Assembly (NCBI RefSeq): GCF_002210165.1
Contig: NZ_AQQP01000002.1
Location: 1 to 64,000, forward strand
Direction: 5' to 3'
DNA: 64,000 nt
From: Phaeobacter sp. 22II1-1F12B
Lineage (GTDB): Bacteria > Pseudomonadota > Alphaproteobacteria > Rhodobacterales > Rhodobacteraceae
Of this stretch, positions 28,388 to 37,413 are shown piece after piece. Position numbers and translations under genes: made by a program. The notes below the pieces were generated by a model. The model was not told the origin of the DNA and searched no databases. It was given only the letters and a program-made list of their open reading frames with translations. Position 1 is the first letter of the stretch. Each line of letters begins with the position of its first letter.

Positions 28388-29737
28388 TCAATAACCGCTG
28401 TCGAGGGTGATTTTGCTGCCATCGCTGAACCGGCTGAGGCGGAAGTCGCCTGGATCGACAACCGGTGTCCGCCCGGTGACCAGATCGGCCATCAACCGCC
28501 CTGCCCCCGGACCGATGCCAAAGCCATGGCCGGAAAAGCCGGTCGCGATGTGAAAACCCGGGATGGCGTCCACCGGCGAAATCACCGGAACGGCGTCCGG
28601 CGTCACGTCGATCATGCCCGCCCAGCTTTGTACGATGTCGGCCTTTTCGAACACCGGGAAAAGGCGCTGCGCATCGGCCCATGCCTTGCGCAAGAGACGC
28701 TGGGACGGGGCCGGATCGAGCACGCGGCATTCTTCGAAAGCGGTCTGCTGGTCCGGCCGCCAGCGCCGCATCTGCGACGCCTCTGTCCGCCAGCGGTCGG
28801 ATAGGCGAAAGCGCAAAGACCGCCACTCGGCACGGAACGCGGGCAGGAACGCCCAAGCCAACCGGAAACTGTCGGGAACAAGATCGACGACGTTCTGCGT
28901 GCCGGTGGCAATCGTATAGCCACCGTCGGCCCGTTTGCGCATCGATACACTATCGGTCCAGAGCGATGTTGTCGGCCCCTCCACCACCGTGGTGCGCAGA
29001 ACCGTGTTCAGCACCTTGAGCTGTGGCAGACCGACCCCGGCATTGCCCGCAAAAAGCCGCGACCAAGCGCCCCCGGCCAGAACCACCGCGCCGCATTTCA
29101 CCCGGCCCTTTTCAGTGATCACACCCGCAACTTTTCCGGCCTCGAGATCGAGGCTGCGCACGGCGCAACTCGTGATGACCGTCGCACCCGCCGCGCGCGC
29201 ACCTTCGGCAATCGCGGGGGCCGCCCATTGCGGCTCGGCCCGTCCGTCCGTCGGTGTGTACAGCGCGCCTTTCAGCTTCATGCGATGGCCGGGCAGCATA
29301 TCATCCAGCTCGCGGCCCGATACCAGCCGGTGCTCAAAGTCGTAACTGTCGAGATGTTTCGCCCAGTTTTCGTTTTCCGCCATGCTCTTGGCAGTAGACG
29401 AGGTGAACAGGATGCCGGATTTCGTATAGCCGGTCTTGTCCTTCAGCCGGGTCTCGAAACTCTCCCACTGACGAATCGCCTCGAGCATGAGGGGAATTTC
29501 GCGCCGGTCGCGCTGGGCCATGCGCACCCAGCCCCAGTTGCGGCTGGATTGTTCTCCGCCGATCTGGCCCTTTTCGCACAAGAGAACGGAAACCCCGCTC
29601 TCGGCAAGTTCAAGGGCAGTCGACGCGCCAACGATGCCGCCGCCAATAACGACGACATCCACCCTTTCGGGCAGGCGATGATCACTTTCAAACGGGGGCA
29701 GCGTAGGACCAGGCATGCGCGTATCTAGACAACGCAT
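28388..29737 (-). CDS. FAD-dependent amino acid or amine oxidoreductase (DAO family)
   Basis: The 449-residue protein has an N-terminal dinucleotide-binding motif VVIGGGIVGASTALELAE (about 29-46), then SSRNWGWVR, where DAO enzymes often bind FAD. A C-terminal GFSGHGFGIGPGAGRLMADL closes the FAD site. The DAO fold oxidises D-amino acids, glycine, sarcosine or related secondary amines. No partner subunit is adjacent. The start at 29737 or 29716 is unresolved. It resembles, at fold level only, the amine oxidase at 44969-46357. Confidence 0.82.
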   Translation of the reverse strand: MRCLDTRMPGPTLPPFESDHRLPERVDVVVIGGGIVGASTALELAESGVSVLLCEKGQIGGEQSSRNWGWVRMAQRDRREIPLMLEAIRQWESFETRLKDKTGYTKSGILFTSSTAKSMAENENWAKHLDSYDFEHRLVSGRELDDMLPGHRMKLKGALYTPTDGRAEPQWAAPAIAEGARAAGATVITSCAVRSLDLEAGKVAGVITEKGRVKCGAVVLAGGAWSRLFAGNAGVGLPQLKVLNTVLRTTVVEGPTTSLWTDSVSMRKRADGGYTIATGTQNVVDLVPDSFRLAWAFLPAFRAEWRSLRFRLSDRWRTEASQMRRWRPDQQTAFEECRVLDPAPSQRLLRKAWADAQRLFPVFEKADIVQSWAGMIDVTPDAVPVISPVDAIPGFHIATGFSGHGFGIGPGAGRLMADLVTGRTPVVDPGDFRLSRFSDGSKITLDSGY

Positions 29738-29814
29738 TCATACCCGGTCCAGTCAGGAAAGCCCTTATTTGAAACGTCGCGGGAAACCACGACATTTCGC
29801 ACACACCTGCGTGG

Positions 29815-30405
29815 TCAGGCGGCCAGTTTGGCGGCCATTTCCACGAGACGCTTGGCCTGGTAGGCAATCGCCTGCTTCTCGGCGTCCTTGATGTCGCCAC
29901 CGGTCGGCGCGATGCCGTAAGGCATGCCGGTTTCGAACATGATTTCATCGGTGTAGCCGGGCGGGACGATTACCGTACCCCAGTGCATTGCAGAGACATA
30001 CAGCGCCTGCAGGGTGGTTTCGCGACCACCATGCATCGTGCTGGTCGAGGTCATCGCGCTGAACGCCTTGTTCGCCAGTTCACCCTTTTGCCAGAGCGGT
30101 CCGAGCGTATCGATAAAGGCTGCGGCCTGGCTGGGGATATTGCCGTAACGGGTCGGCAGCGAAAGCAGGTAGGCATTTGCCCAGACCATGTCGTCATGTG
30201 AGACTTCCGGAATGTCCTGCATCTTTTCCAGCTGCGCTTTCCACGCATCCTGACCGTTCACCACTTCCTCGGGCGCGGTTTCGGCAAAGCGGCGCAGCCG
30301 GGTTTCTGCGCCTGCTTCTTTCGCGGCTTCCTCGGCGATCAACGCCATCTGGTGGTTCGTGCCGTAGGTCGTATAGAACGGGATGACAAGTTTCACGGTG
30401 CTCAT
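29815..30405 (-). CDS. WrbA-type NAD(P)H:quinone oxidoreductase (flavodoxin fold)
   Basis: The 196-residue protein has a flavodoxin-like fold. An N-terminal phosphate-binding loop (PFYTTYGTNHQMA) is followed by LLSLPTRYGNIPSQAAAFID and TSTMHGGRETTLQ, and the PPGYTDE/YGIAPTGGD loops near the C-terminus match WrbA. WrbA proteins bind FMN and carry out two-electron quinone reduction. The start has GGAG 6 bases upstream. The P-loop differs from the classical SMYGH form, so it may be a divergent family branch. Confidence 0.83.
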   Translation of the reverse strand: MSTVKLVIPFYTTYGTNHQMALIAEEAAKEAGAETRLRRFAETAPEEVVNGQDAWKAQLEKMQDIPEVSHDDMVWANAYLLSLPTRYGNIPSQAAAFIDTLGPLWQKGELANKAFSAMTSTSTMHGGRETTLQALYVSAMHWGTVIVPPGYTDEIMFETGMPYGIAPTGGDIKDAEKQAIAYQAKRLVEMAAKLAA

Positions 30406-30591
30406 GGGATGCTCCTTTCAAAGACACTCAACCCATGATGTGGGGCATCGGTTGCATCGCACCATGCCAAGGAAAGCACAGGATTCCTGCGCCGATGCAC
30501 AGATAAAAGATTTGCGATCGAAGAGTCGTCGACAAAGCACGGCACCAACCGCAGAGCACGACCGGAGAACAGCAGATTGTTGAGAAATTTT

Positions 30592-30665
30592 TGGAGCGGG
30601 CGGCGGGAATCGAACCCGCGTCATTAGCTTGGAAGGCTAAGGTCTTACCACTACACAACGCCCGC
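30592..30665 (-). tRNA. tRNA-Gly (anticodon TCC), CCA encoded
   Basis: The reverse complement folds with acceptor strands GCGGGCG/CGCCCGC, a D-arm GTGTAGTGGTAAGAC, anticodon loop CTTCCAA (TCC, reads GGA/GGG) and a T-arm GGGTTCGATTCCCGC. Discriminator T is followed by an encoded CCA at 30592-30594. Confidence 0.97.
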
Positions 30666-30817
30666 TCAGTGACCCCGGTCAATATTTCATGGCAAAGGGA
30701 GGGTCAAGGGATATGTGGGCGATTTGACCGGAGCTTTGCCCTTGACGCCGACAGTATTAAGGCTGCGGCGACCGATAATGCATGACATCCCGTCGCGCGA
30801 GTTTCCGCAGCGCTTGG

Positions 30818-31702
30818 TCAACCTCTGGCAACCCGGAAACCGATATGACCGGTCGTCATGATCGAACCGCATAACAACCGCGACGAGGTTCTGTACCGGC
30901 TGCAATAACTGTCATGACAAAGGTGCGAACCGCCCCTGATCGGCCGCAGGTCGGTCCTTTCCTCGCGCCGGTCTGCTGCCGGGCGAAGGCACCATTCCCA
31001 GACGTTCCCGGTCATCTGGTACAGACCGTATCCGTTTGGTTCATGCGTCTCCACGGAAGTTGTCCCGAGATAGGGCAGATCCCTTTGGGGTGTCGGAAAC
31101 CTTCCCCTGAAAATATTGCAATCGACCTTTCCGTCCCGGGCCAGATCGTCACCCCAGGGGTATCTGCATCCTTCAAGCCCGCCCCGCGCGGCAAATTCCC
31201 ATTCTTCTTCGGAAGGCAGGCGCGTTCCCGACCATCGGCAATAGGCCATCGCATCATGCCAGTCCACATGCGTCACCGGGTGATCCTCGGGCACCGCTTT
31301 CTCAGACCCCGACCCATGCGGAGAGCGCCAGTGCGCCCCCTCGACCTCCCGCCACCAGGGCGTTTTATCTGCGGGCGGATGATCCTCGGGTGACGGCAAA
31401 CAGGCATGGAAAACGAAAGACCGACCCGCCCTCTCGGCCTGCGTCACATGGCCGGTCGCATCCGCAAACCGACGGAACTCCGCGCGCTTCACGCAACAGG
31501 CCGCGATTGCAAACGGCGCGACCTGCACCCGGCGCACCGGCCCCTCCCGGTCTGCGGCGATGGCTTCGGGCCCTTCATAGCCCATGTCGAAACTGCCACC
31601 CGGCAGCTCGATCAACCGACGATCAGAGGGCTGGGTATTTTGCGGAACCACCTCCGTCCCTCCGGGCAATTCATCACCGGAGCGAGGGATACAACAGCTC
31701 AT
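30818..31702 (-). CDS. Formylglycine-generating enzyme (sulfatase-modifying factor)
   Basis: This 294-residue FGE/SUMF1-family protein retains both active-site cysteines, C262 and C267, in GGSHLCHDSYCSRYR, the same C-x4-C spacing as described FGEs. FGE oxidises a Cys in CxPxR of a sulfatase to C-alpha-formylglycine using oxygen and copper. Other family landmarks are MGYEG, HPVTHVDWHDAMAYCRWSGTRLPSEEEWE, YPWGDD, NVWEWC and GFRVARG. It is the last gene of the GntR/sulfatase/B12 operon and overlaps the preceding gene by 4 bases, so its likely client is the Cys-type sulfatase two genes upstream. Confidence 0.93.
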   Translation of the reverse strand: MSCCIPRSGDELPGGTEVVPQNTQPSDRRLIELPGGSFDMGYEGPEAIAADREGPVRRVQVAPFAIAACCVKRAEFRRFADATGHVTQAERAGRSFVFHACLPSPEDHPPADKTPWWREVEGAHWRSPHGSGSEKAVPEDHPVTHVDWHDAMAYCRWSGTRLPSEEEWEFAARGGLEGCRYPWGDDLARDGKVDCNIFRGRFPTPQRDLPYLGTTSVETHEPNGYGLYQMTGNVWEWCLRPAADRREERTDLRPIRGGSHLCHDSYCSRYRTSSRLLCGSIMTTGHIGFRVARG

Positions 31703-33459
31703 TGCTTCGGGGCACCAACAAGCCGGTCGAGCTGCTCCACCATGTCTCGCGCTTCCCGGCAGACGATTGCCCCGGCTTCGGCGAGCTGCGCGCCAACGTC
31801 CACCGGCAGAGAGGTATTCGACCCCTCGGGTATCTGGTTCAGCCGCCCGCCGATCAGCACGGGAATATCCAACCCGCGCGCCTCAAGCGCCTGCTTGAGA
31901 TCGTTGTAATAGCCAAGAGCGACACCGTTATAAGTGCTGACAGCGATTACGTCGGGCAGGTGATCCGCGGCGGCAGCGGCCAAACGCTCTGGCTCGGTCG
32001 AGACTCCGCCATCGACCGGCACGGCGCCGATATCGACCGCCATCCGGTCGATCAGCATCTTGCCGTGTTCATGCACATCCGAAGTCGCAACCAGTACGCG
32101 CGGCGCGGCCTTGCGAATGCGGGCAAGCGGTTCGGGCGCGGCATCCTTCAGGGCCGCCGCGCTCATCTCGGCAAGTTCTTCGATCAGCGTTGCAGGCACC
32201 ACCGGCGCCCGACCTCCTGTGACGCTTTCATCCGGCATGCCCGCCCCGAATTCGCGTTCGAGCGCCCGCGCGCCCATCCGGCGCAACGCCAGCAGGCATT
32301 GAAAGATGCAATCCGTATCGACATCCCGTGCCGCAAGCCCCCTCATCACGTTATCCTGAAACCGTCGCGCCCCGCCCAAAAGCACGGTGGCCATATCATC
32401 AACTGCCGCATTATCCACCATCGGCGGAAACCCCTGCGCATGCGCAATCATCGAACCGGCAAAGAGCTGCGCGTCGATGACTTCGTCAATTTCCGGAATA
32501 CGCTCGTTTTCGGTCACCGGGACCGCGTTGATCGCATGTCCCGTCGGTCGGGTGATCTGCCCCAGCGCATCCGACAAAAGATAGGATGCCAGCCCGGCGT
32601 AATTCTCGGCGGCGCTCCCCCGGTATGAGGTCGTATTGCCATAGATCATCGATCCCGGCATCGCCCCGGCCATCGCCATCGCGCGCTGAAATGCCATGCG
32701 GGCGAAGGGGTCGGAAAAATGATGCCCGTAGCAATGCGCCATCGGCGCGCCGACGAGCCGTTCGATCAGGTCGCGTTCGATCAGCACCATGCCAAGGCAG
32801 GAGGTCAGATCGGTGAACTGCGCGGCATAGCCGTCGTCGATGTTGGAATGAACCATGACTGGCACCGGCTGCGCCGCGATCAGGCCAAGCGCGCGCACCG
32901 TCTGCTGGGTCGCCTCAATATCATCGTCATGACCGGGGATGCGAAAGGTGAAATACTGGCCCAGATTACCGATTACCGTGCCGCCTGCCGCCAGCGCGGC
33001 TTTGGTGTTTTCAAAAGCGGCAGGAAAGCCAAGCACGAAATCCCCGTAGTGGGGTGCGACCGGCGCGGCATTGGCAAGCGTGGCAAAATCCTCGGGGCCT
33101 TCGAGTATCATGCCCGTGCCCCGCGTCGCGCCCTTGCGCTTTGCACGTGGCACCGCCATTGACCAGTCAAGGCACAGGCCGTAACGGTCCACGATCACGC
33201 CGCGCTTGTTGCAGGCCTCCCAGATCTCGGCATAGGCGCGCACGCTTTTGCCCGCGTCGCGATACCCAAGCTGGGCGTGCTGCATCACCCGCCCCTGCTC
33301 AATCATGCGCTGTTTGAACGAAAATTCGCTATCGGCGCTAACATGGGTCAGAAAGGCCGACGGTCCCACCTGCCAGTCACGGGCTTCTGCAGCACCTTCG
33401 GCCATCAGTTCTCTGCCGGTTGGCAAGCCTTCTTCGGGCAACAATAGGTCGGGTTTCAT
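31699..33459 (-). CDS. Cobalamin-binding mutase-like fusion protein
   Basis: This 586-residue protein carries at about 450-575 a B12-binding domain with DVHEHGK (461-467, the DxHxxG lower-ligand motif) followed by ALGYYND and VLIGGRLNQ. The N-terminal 440 residues look like a TIM-barrel catalytic domain with motifs such as TGHAINAVPVTEN and GHHFSDPFARM, by eye closest to the glutamate mutase E-type barrel. A fusion of catalytic barrel and B12 domain suggests an adenosylcobalamin-dependent carbon-skeleton or amino-group rearrangement. The substrate is unknown. Both ends overlap its neighbours by 4 bases. No cobalamin riboswitch was recognised nearby. Confidence 0.75.
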   Translation of the reverse strand: MKPDLLLPEEGLPTGRELMAEGAAEARDWQVGPSAFLTHVSADSEFSFKQRMIEQGRVMQHAQLGYRDAGKSVRAYAEIWEACNKRGVIVDRYGLCLDWSMAVPRAKRKGATRGTGMILEGPEDFATLANAAPVAPHYGDFVLGFPAAFENTKAALAAGGTVIGNLGQYFTFRIPGHDDDIEATQQTVRALGLIAAQPVPVMVHSNIDDGYAAQFTDLTSCLGMVLIERDLIERLVGAPMAHCYGHHFSDPFARMAFQRAMAMAGAMPGSMIYGNTTSYRGSAAENYAGLASYLLSDALGQITRPTGHAINAVPVTENERIPEIDEVIDAQLFAGSMIAHAQGFPPMVDNAAVDDMATVLLGGARRFQDNVMRGLAARDVDTDCIFQCLLALRRMGARALEREFGAGMPDESVTGGRAPVVPATLIEELAEMSAAALKDAAPEPLARIRKAAPRVLVATSDVHEHGKMLIDRMAVDIGAVPVDGGVSTEPERLAAAAADHLPDVIAVSTYNGVALGYYNDLKQALEARGLDIPVLIGGRLNQIPEGSNTSLPVDVGAQLAEAGAIVCREARDMVEQLDRLVGAPKQ

Positions 33460-34934
33460 GCGCTTGTCAGGATCTGCGGCATGTCGGAATGAAGCTGCGG
33501 CGGCCAGTGATGTCCGCGCTGGCTCGACAGGTCGCGGTTAAAGCGCGGCCCGGCCTCCTTGGCGGGCAGCCCGGTCAGCTTTCCATCGACCAGCCAGTCC
33601 AGATCACTGCCATAGAGTTCCGCGATAAGCAGGTCCGTAAGCCTCGCCATCGTATCCGCATGATCGGGCGACAGCGCAAGGTCATGGCCCTCCCCCGGGT
33701 CGCTCTCAAGATCGAAAAGCTGCCGCACATTGCCGACCGGGTAGTAGACCAGCTTGTAGCGCGCATCCCGGACCATCCGCGTGGCGCTGTCACTTGTACC
33801 GAACTCACCGTAAACGGTTTCACGCGGCGCTTCGCCCAGCATCGGCTTGCCATCCGCCGTTTCCGGTACCGGCAACCCGGCAAGGGAAAGCAAGGTCGGC
33901 ATCACATCGGCCAGTGTAACCAGCCGATCGTCCTCAACGCCCGCCCCGATAGCTTCATCCCCCGGGCGACCAAACAGGATCATCGGCACCGAAACCGACC
34001 CCTGGTAGAACAGGCTCTTGGCCCAGAGCCCATGATCGCCAAGCATATCCCCGTGGTCCGAGGTAAACAGGATAATCGTGTTGTCGAGCAGCATTTCCTC
34101 GCGCAGCGTCCCGATCACCAGCCGCAACTGGTGGTCGATATGGGTGCAGAGCGCGTAAAAGGCCCGCCGGATCGCGACGATCTGCGCGCCCGAGTATTTA
34201 TCTCCCCGCTTGCGCTTTGACGCGATGGCAAAAGGCAGGTCCTGAACCTCGGCCCAGTCGTCGCCAAGCACCTCGTCCATATCGATGTCGCGATACATGT
34301 CGAGGTAGGCCTGCAGGGGTACCAATGGCGGGTGCGGATGCCGGTACGAAAGATACCAGAACCCGGGCTTTTTCGGATCGCGCCGCTTGATCTGCCGGAC
34401 CATCTGCTGCGTCGCCCAGTTGGTGACGTGTAATTCTTCGGGCAGATGCCACGGCCGGTGAACATAGCCATCGGTGCTCATCCCGTGATCGAACTGCTGC
34501 CCCGGGTACCCCTTGTCGCCCAGCCAGATCTCGTAGTCGTCCATCACGCCATATTGGGCGCGCCCTTCTTCTTCCAGCTGCACATCCTCGAACCCGATCC
34601 GGTCACGCTGCGGAAAAACATGCAACTTGCCGACACCCTGCGTCTGGTAGCCTGCCGAAGTGAAAGCCGCCGCCAGAGTCTCGGCAGGCATCGCAAGCTG
34701 GTCGTCGTAAACCCTGTCCCCGTGACGGCGCGGCGACGCCCCGGTCATTAGCGTCCGGCGCGCAGGCACGCAGATCGGGCACTCGCTCTGCGCATTGGTA
34801 AAGCGGCGGCCATTACGGCACAGCTCGTCCAGCGTCGGCGTCTGGATCACCGGATGCCCCGCCGCGCCAAGAAGATGGCCCGGCCACTGGTCGACCGTGA
34901 TCAAAAGGATGTTCGGACGCTCGGTGCCGCTCAT
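33456..34934 (-). CDS. Type I (Cys-type) sulfatase
   Basis: This 492-residue arylsulfatase-superfamily enzyme has the metal-binding start NILLITVDQ, the modification motif C55-V-P-A-R with TLMTGASP, and FTSDHGDMLGDHGLWAKS for metal ligands. C55 is the residue converted to formylglycine. No signal peptide is present, so it acts in the cytoplasm after import of its substrate. It lies just after the GntR gene (11-base gap) and overlaps the B12-protein gene by 4 bases. Sequence features resemble choline-sulfatase-like and related desulfating enzymes, but the substrate is not assigned. Confidence 0.92.
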   Translation of the reverse strand: MSGTERPNILLITVDQWPGHLLGAAGHPVIQTPTLDELCRNGRRFTNAQSECPICVPARRTLMTGASPRRHGDRVYDDQLAMPAETLAAAFTSAGYQTQGVGKLHVFPQRDRIGFEDVQLEEEGRAQYGVMDDYEIWLGDKGYPGQQFDHGMSTDGYVHRPWHLPEELHVTNWATQQMVRQIKRRDPKKPGFWYLSYRHPHPPLVPLQAYLDMYRDIDMDEVLGDDWAEVQDLPFAIASKRKRGDKYSGAQIVAIRRAFYALCTHIDHQLRLVIGTLREEMLLDNTIILFTSDHGDMLGDHGLWAKSLFYQGSVSVPMILFGRPGDEAIGAGVEDDRLVTLADVMPTLLSLAGLPVPETADGKPMLGEAPRETVYGEFGTSDSATRMVRDARYKLVYYPVGNVRQLFDLESDPGEGHDLALSPDHADTMARLTDLLIAELYGSDLDWLVDGKLTGLPAKEAGPRFNRDLSSQRGHHWPPQLHSDMPQILTSA

Positions 34935-34945
34935 TAAGTCTTGTC

Positions 34946-35638
34946 CTATTTCAGGTTTTCCCGCGCGCGCAGGAATGTTTCGGTCTTGCTGAACCCACGC
35001 ACCATGTGGTCGCGGATTTCCTCGATCATCGCGTCGAGATCGTCGCCCTGCGCCAGTTCCACGTAACGCTTGTGGCCTTCGGGCAGCGGCCCGCGTCGCC
35101 CATGCGCCCGGTGGTGCGCCGCCCAGTAAAGCTGCAGCTTGCCGCGCAGCCCGTTCCAGACACTCAACAACAGCGAATGCCCGCAGGCTTCGTAGACATG
35201 GCTGTGCAGGCCCAGTTCGTCGACAATGCTGGATTCGTCATCTCCCGACGCGATACTGGCCAGCAGCCTGTCGTGACGCGCGTTCAACTCGGCAAAGTAG
35301 GCCTCGTCCCGGTTTTCCCAGACCTGACGAAACGCGAATATCTCAAGTTCGGTGCGCAGCGAGAATATCTCGTTCACCTCGTCGAGCGAAAGGTCGACCA
35401 CATGCGTCCCGGTATATGGAACCGTGACCAGCAGGCCTTCTTTGATAAGATCGCCCAACGCCTCGCGCAGCGGCCCCCGGCTGACGCCAAAGGTCAGCGC
35501 CATTTCCGATTCGACGATCTGCGCGCCGGGCGGCAGCACGCCGCTTATGATCGAGGTACGCAGCGCCTCGACGATCTGTTCCCTGAACGTGCGCCGCGCA
35601 AGCTGCCCAAGACCGCCCTTTTTCGCTGGCATTTCCAT
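34946..35638 (-). CDS. GntR family regulator, FCD subfamily
   Basis: The 230-residue regulator has an N-terminal winged helix (IISGVLPPGAQIVESEMALTFGVSRGPLREAL is the typical region) and a C-terminal FCD all-helical ligand-binding domain (LRTELEIFAFRQ, later HSHVYEACGH) that often binds organic acids via a metal. The ATG at 35638 follows GGAGG closely; an ATG two codons later is possible. It is the first gene of the leftward operon and divergent to an ABC transporter, with a candidate operator between them. Confidence 0.92.
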   Translation of the reverse strand: MEMPAKKGGLGQLARRTFREQIVEALRTSIISGVLPPGAQIVESEMALTFGVSRGPLREALGDLIKEGLLVTVPYTGTHVVDLSLDEVNEIFSLRTELEIFAFRQVWENRDEAYFAELNARHDRLLASIASGDDESSIVDELGLHSHVYEACGHSLLLSVWNGLRGKLQLYWAAHHRAHGRRGPLPEGHKRYVELAQGDDLDAMIEEIRDHMVRGFSKTETFLRARENLK

Positions 35639-35747
35639 CAAACCTCCATCCCCGACCGGGTGCCTAAATTTTGTTCCACGTCGACGCTGCCTAACAGAAT
35701 TTGCACGGGGTTAACGAATTTCTGTTGATTACACGCGGCCAACGGTC

Positions 35748-35761
35748 GATTGTCAACAATC
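35748..35761. promoter_or_regulatory. Candidate GntR operator (inverted repeat)
   Basis: GATTGTCAACAATC is a perfect 6-bp inverted repeat with a 2-base spacer. It resembles the TTGT-N2-ACAA cores known for FCD-type GntR regulators. It lies in the 193-base region between the divergent GntR gene and the ABC binding protein gene. Confidence 0.5.
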
Positions 35762-35831
35762 AGCGATGGTCGGAGATTAGCTTCCCCGGTCACTGCCTCA
35801 AAATAATGCAAGCAACCAACAGGGGACCCCC

Positions 35832-36662
35832 ATGTTTAAAAGACGCACGATGATGCAGCTGGCCGCCGCCGCGACGCTCAGCCTTGCCTCCGCCCTTCCC
35901 GCGACTGCACAGACCGCACTGGAATCCGTGACCGAGCGCGGCACCCTTCGCGTTGGCATGGCTGCCGCCGATCCATGGTTCTACAAGGATCCGATCTCTG
36001 AGGAATGGACAGGTGTGGGCGTGCAGATGGGTCAGGCGATGGCCGAGGATCTGGGCGTGACCTTCGAACCGGTGGAAACCACCTGGGCCAATTCCGTCGC
36101 CGCTATTCAAGCTGGTCAGATCGATCTGATGTTCGTGCTCGACGCCACCGAAGAGCGCAAGAAGGCGATCGATTTCCCGGAACACCCGCTGTTCTATTAC
36201 GCAATGGGCGCGCTGATCCAGGACGGCATGGAAATCACCGACTGGCAGGATCTGAACGTCGAAGGCACCACGGTCGGTGTGACGCTTGGCACCTCGGTTG
36301 ACCGGTTGCTGACGGAAACGCTGCCCAATGCCAAGATCGAACGCTTTGCCTCGAATGACGAAGCGGTTGCCGCCTTTGCCTCGGGCCGCGTCGACGCGGT
36401 GTCGCAGTTCCACCCCGCCCTGATCGTTCAGGTCTCGCGCATCGGCACCGGCAGCGTTGTCCTGCCCCGCCCGATCCACGCGGTCCCCACATCGGTTGGC
36501 TTGCCTAATGCAGCCGACAGTTCCTTCAAGGACTGGGTGAACGAATTCATCACCAAGACCTATGAAAGCGGCAAGACCACCGAGATCTTCGAAGCCTATA
36601 TCTCGACCAAGGGCATCGACCCCGCAGCCGTTCCCGGCCTCGTCAAGGAAGACTGGGACTGA
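35832..36662 (+). CDS. Periplasmic amino acid-type ABC substrate-binding protein
   Basis: This 276-residue protein has a signal peptide (residues 1 to about 26, ending TAQ) and the SBP_bac_3 fold: LRVGMAAADPWFY, WANSVAAIQAGQIDLMFVLDAT, TVGVTLGTS and a C-terminal hinge region. Amino acid and related compound receptors have this form. It is the first gene of an operon with two permeases, an ATPase and an aminotransferase homologue. Regulation is probably by the divergent GntR. The ligand is not identifiable. Confidence 0.9.
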   Translation: MFKRRTMMQLAAAATLSLASALPATAQTALESVTERGTLRVGMAAADPWFYKDPISEEWTGVGVQMGQAMAEDLGVTFEPVETTWANSVAAIQAGQIDLMFVLDATEERKKAIDFPEHPLFYYAMGALIQDGMEITDWQDLNVEGTTVGVTLGTSVDRLLTETLPNAKIERFASNDEAVAAFASGRVDAVSQFHPALIVQVSRIGTGSVVLPRPIHAVPTSVGLPNAADSSFKDWVNEFITKTYESGKTTEIFEAYISTKGIDPAAVPGLVKEDWD

Positions 36663-36702
36663 TCCCCAATCAGATCACAGGCACAGCCTGACTGAAAATT
36701 AC

Positions 36703-36723
36703 CCCGCGCCGAACAGGCGCGGG
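36703..36723 (+). other. Intercistronic hairpin after binding-protein gene
   Basis: CCCGCGCC / GGCGCGGG form an 8-bp perfect stem with a 5-base loop, placed between the binding protein and the first permease. No T-run follows. Such hairpins can raise binding-protein mRNA relative to downstream genes. Confidence 0.5.
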
Positions 36724-36745
36724 TTACCCGGCAGCAGGAGAGACA

Positions 36746-37411
36746 ATGCAGCAGTATGAATGGGATTTCGGCTCGGTCCTGACTTATTGGCCGATGCTGT
36801 TGCAGGGTCTTTGGGGCACCGTCGCCATTTCAACGCTGGCGATCCTTTTGGGCATCGTCGGCGGAGGTTTGGTGGCTGCCATGCGCATGTCGCGCTATCG
36901 CTCGCTGCGCATCCTCGGCACCGCCTATGTCGAGTTCTACCGCAACACGCCGGGCATCGTGCATTTCTTCTGGGTCTATTACGCGCCTCCGGTTGTCGCC
37001 AATGTGAACCTCGGCCCGCTCGAGGCCGCCGTCATTGCGCTTGCCACCCAATCCAGCGCCTTTTACGCCGAAGTGCTTCGCGGCGGCATCCAGTCAATCG
37101 GGAATGGCCAGTGGGAAGGCGCTACCGCCCTTGGCATGTCCAGTAAGGACGCGCTGCGACGGATCATCGTTCCGCAGGCCGCACGCCGCATGGTGGCGCC
37201 TTTCGTCGAACGCTCCTTCGAGATCATCAAGACATCGTCGCTGGCCTCGACCCTCGCCTACGGAGAGCTGCTCTATCAGGGCATGCAGATCGCCTCGATC
37301 ACCTACAGGCCGCTGGAAACCTATACCCTGCTGGCGCTGATCTATTTCCTGCTGCTCTACCTGCTTTCATCACTCGCCAAATTTGCCGAAGACCGGCTGC
37401 AGGAGGTCTGA
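36746..37411 (+). CDS. Amino acid ABC transporter permease 1
   Basis: This 221-residue inner-membrane permease of the HisM/HisQ type has about five membrane helices. It carries the cytoplasmic EAA loop EGATALGMSSKDALRRIIVPQA (about 132-153), which contacts the ATPase. It overlaps none of its neighbours; the second permease starts 2 bases after its stop. Confidence 0.92.
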   Translation: MQQYEWDFGSVLTYWPMLLQGLWGTVAISTLAILLGIVGGGLVAAMRMSRYRSLRILGTAYVEFYRNTPGIVHFFWVYYAPPVVANVNLGPLEAAVIALATQSSAFYAEVLRGGIQSIGNGQWEGATALGMSSKDALRRIIVPQAARRMVAPFVERSFEIIKTSSLASTLAYGELLYQGMQIASITYRPLETYTLLALIYFLLLYLLSSLAKFAEDRLQEV

Positions 37412-37413
37412 TC

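Noticed and set aside
31390-32628. 412-residue rightward frame opposite the FGE and B12 genes
   Set aside because: Antisense to two genes with clear catalytic motifs; its composition is that of a GC-rich shadow frame.
30666-35831. Cobalamin riboswitch for the B12-protein operon
   Set aside because: No B12-box-like conserved element was recognised upstream of the GntR gene or between the overlapping genes.
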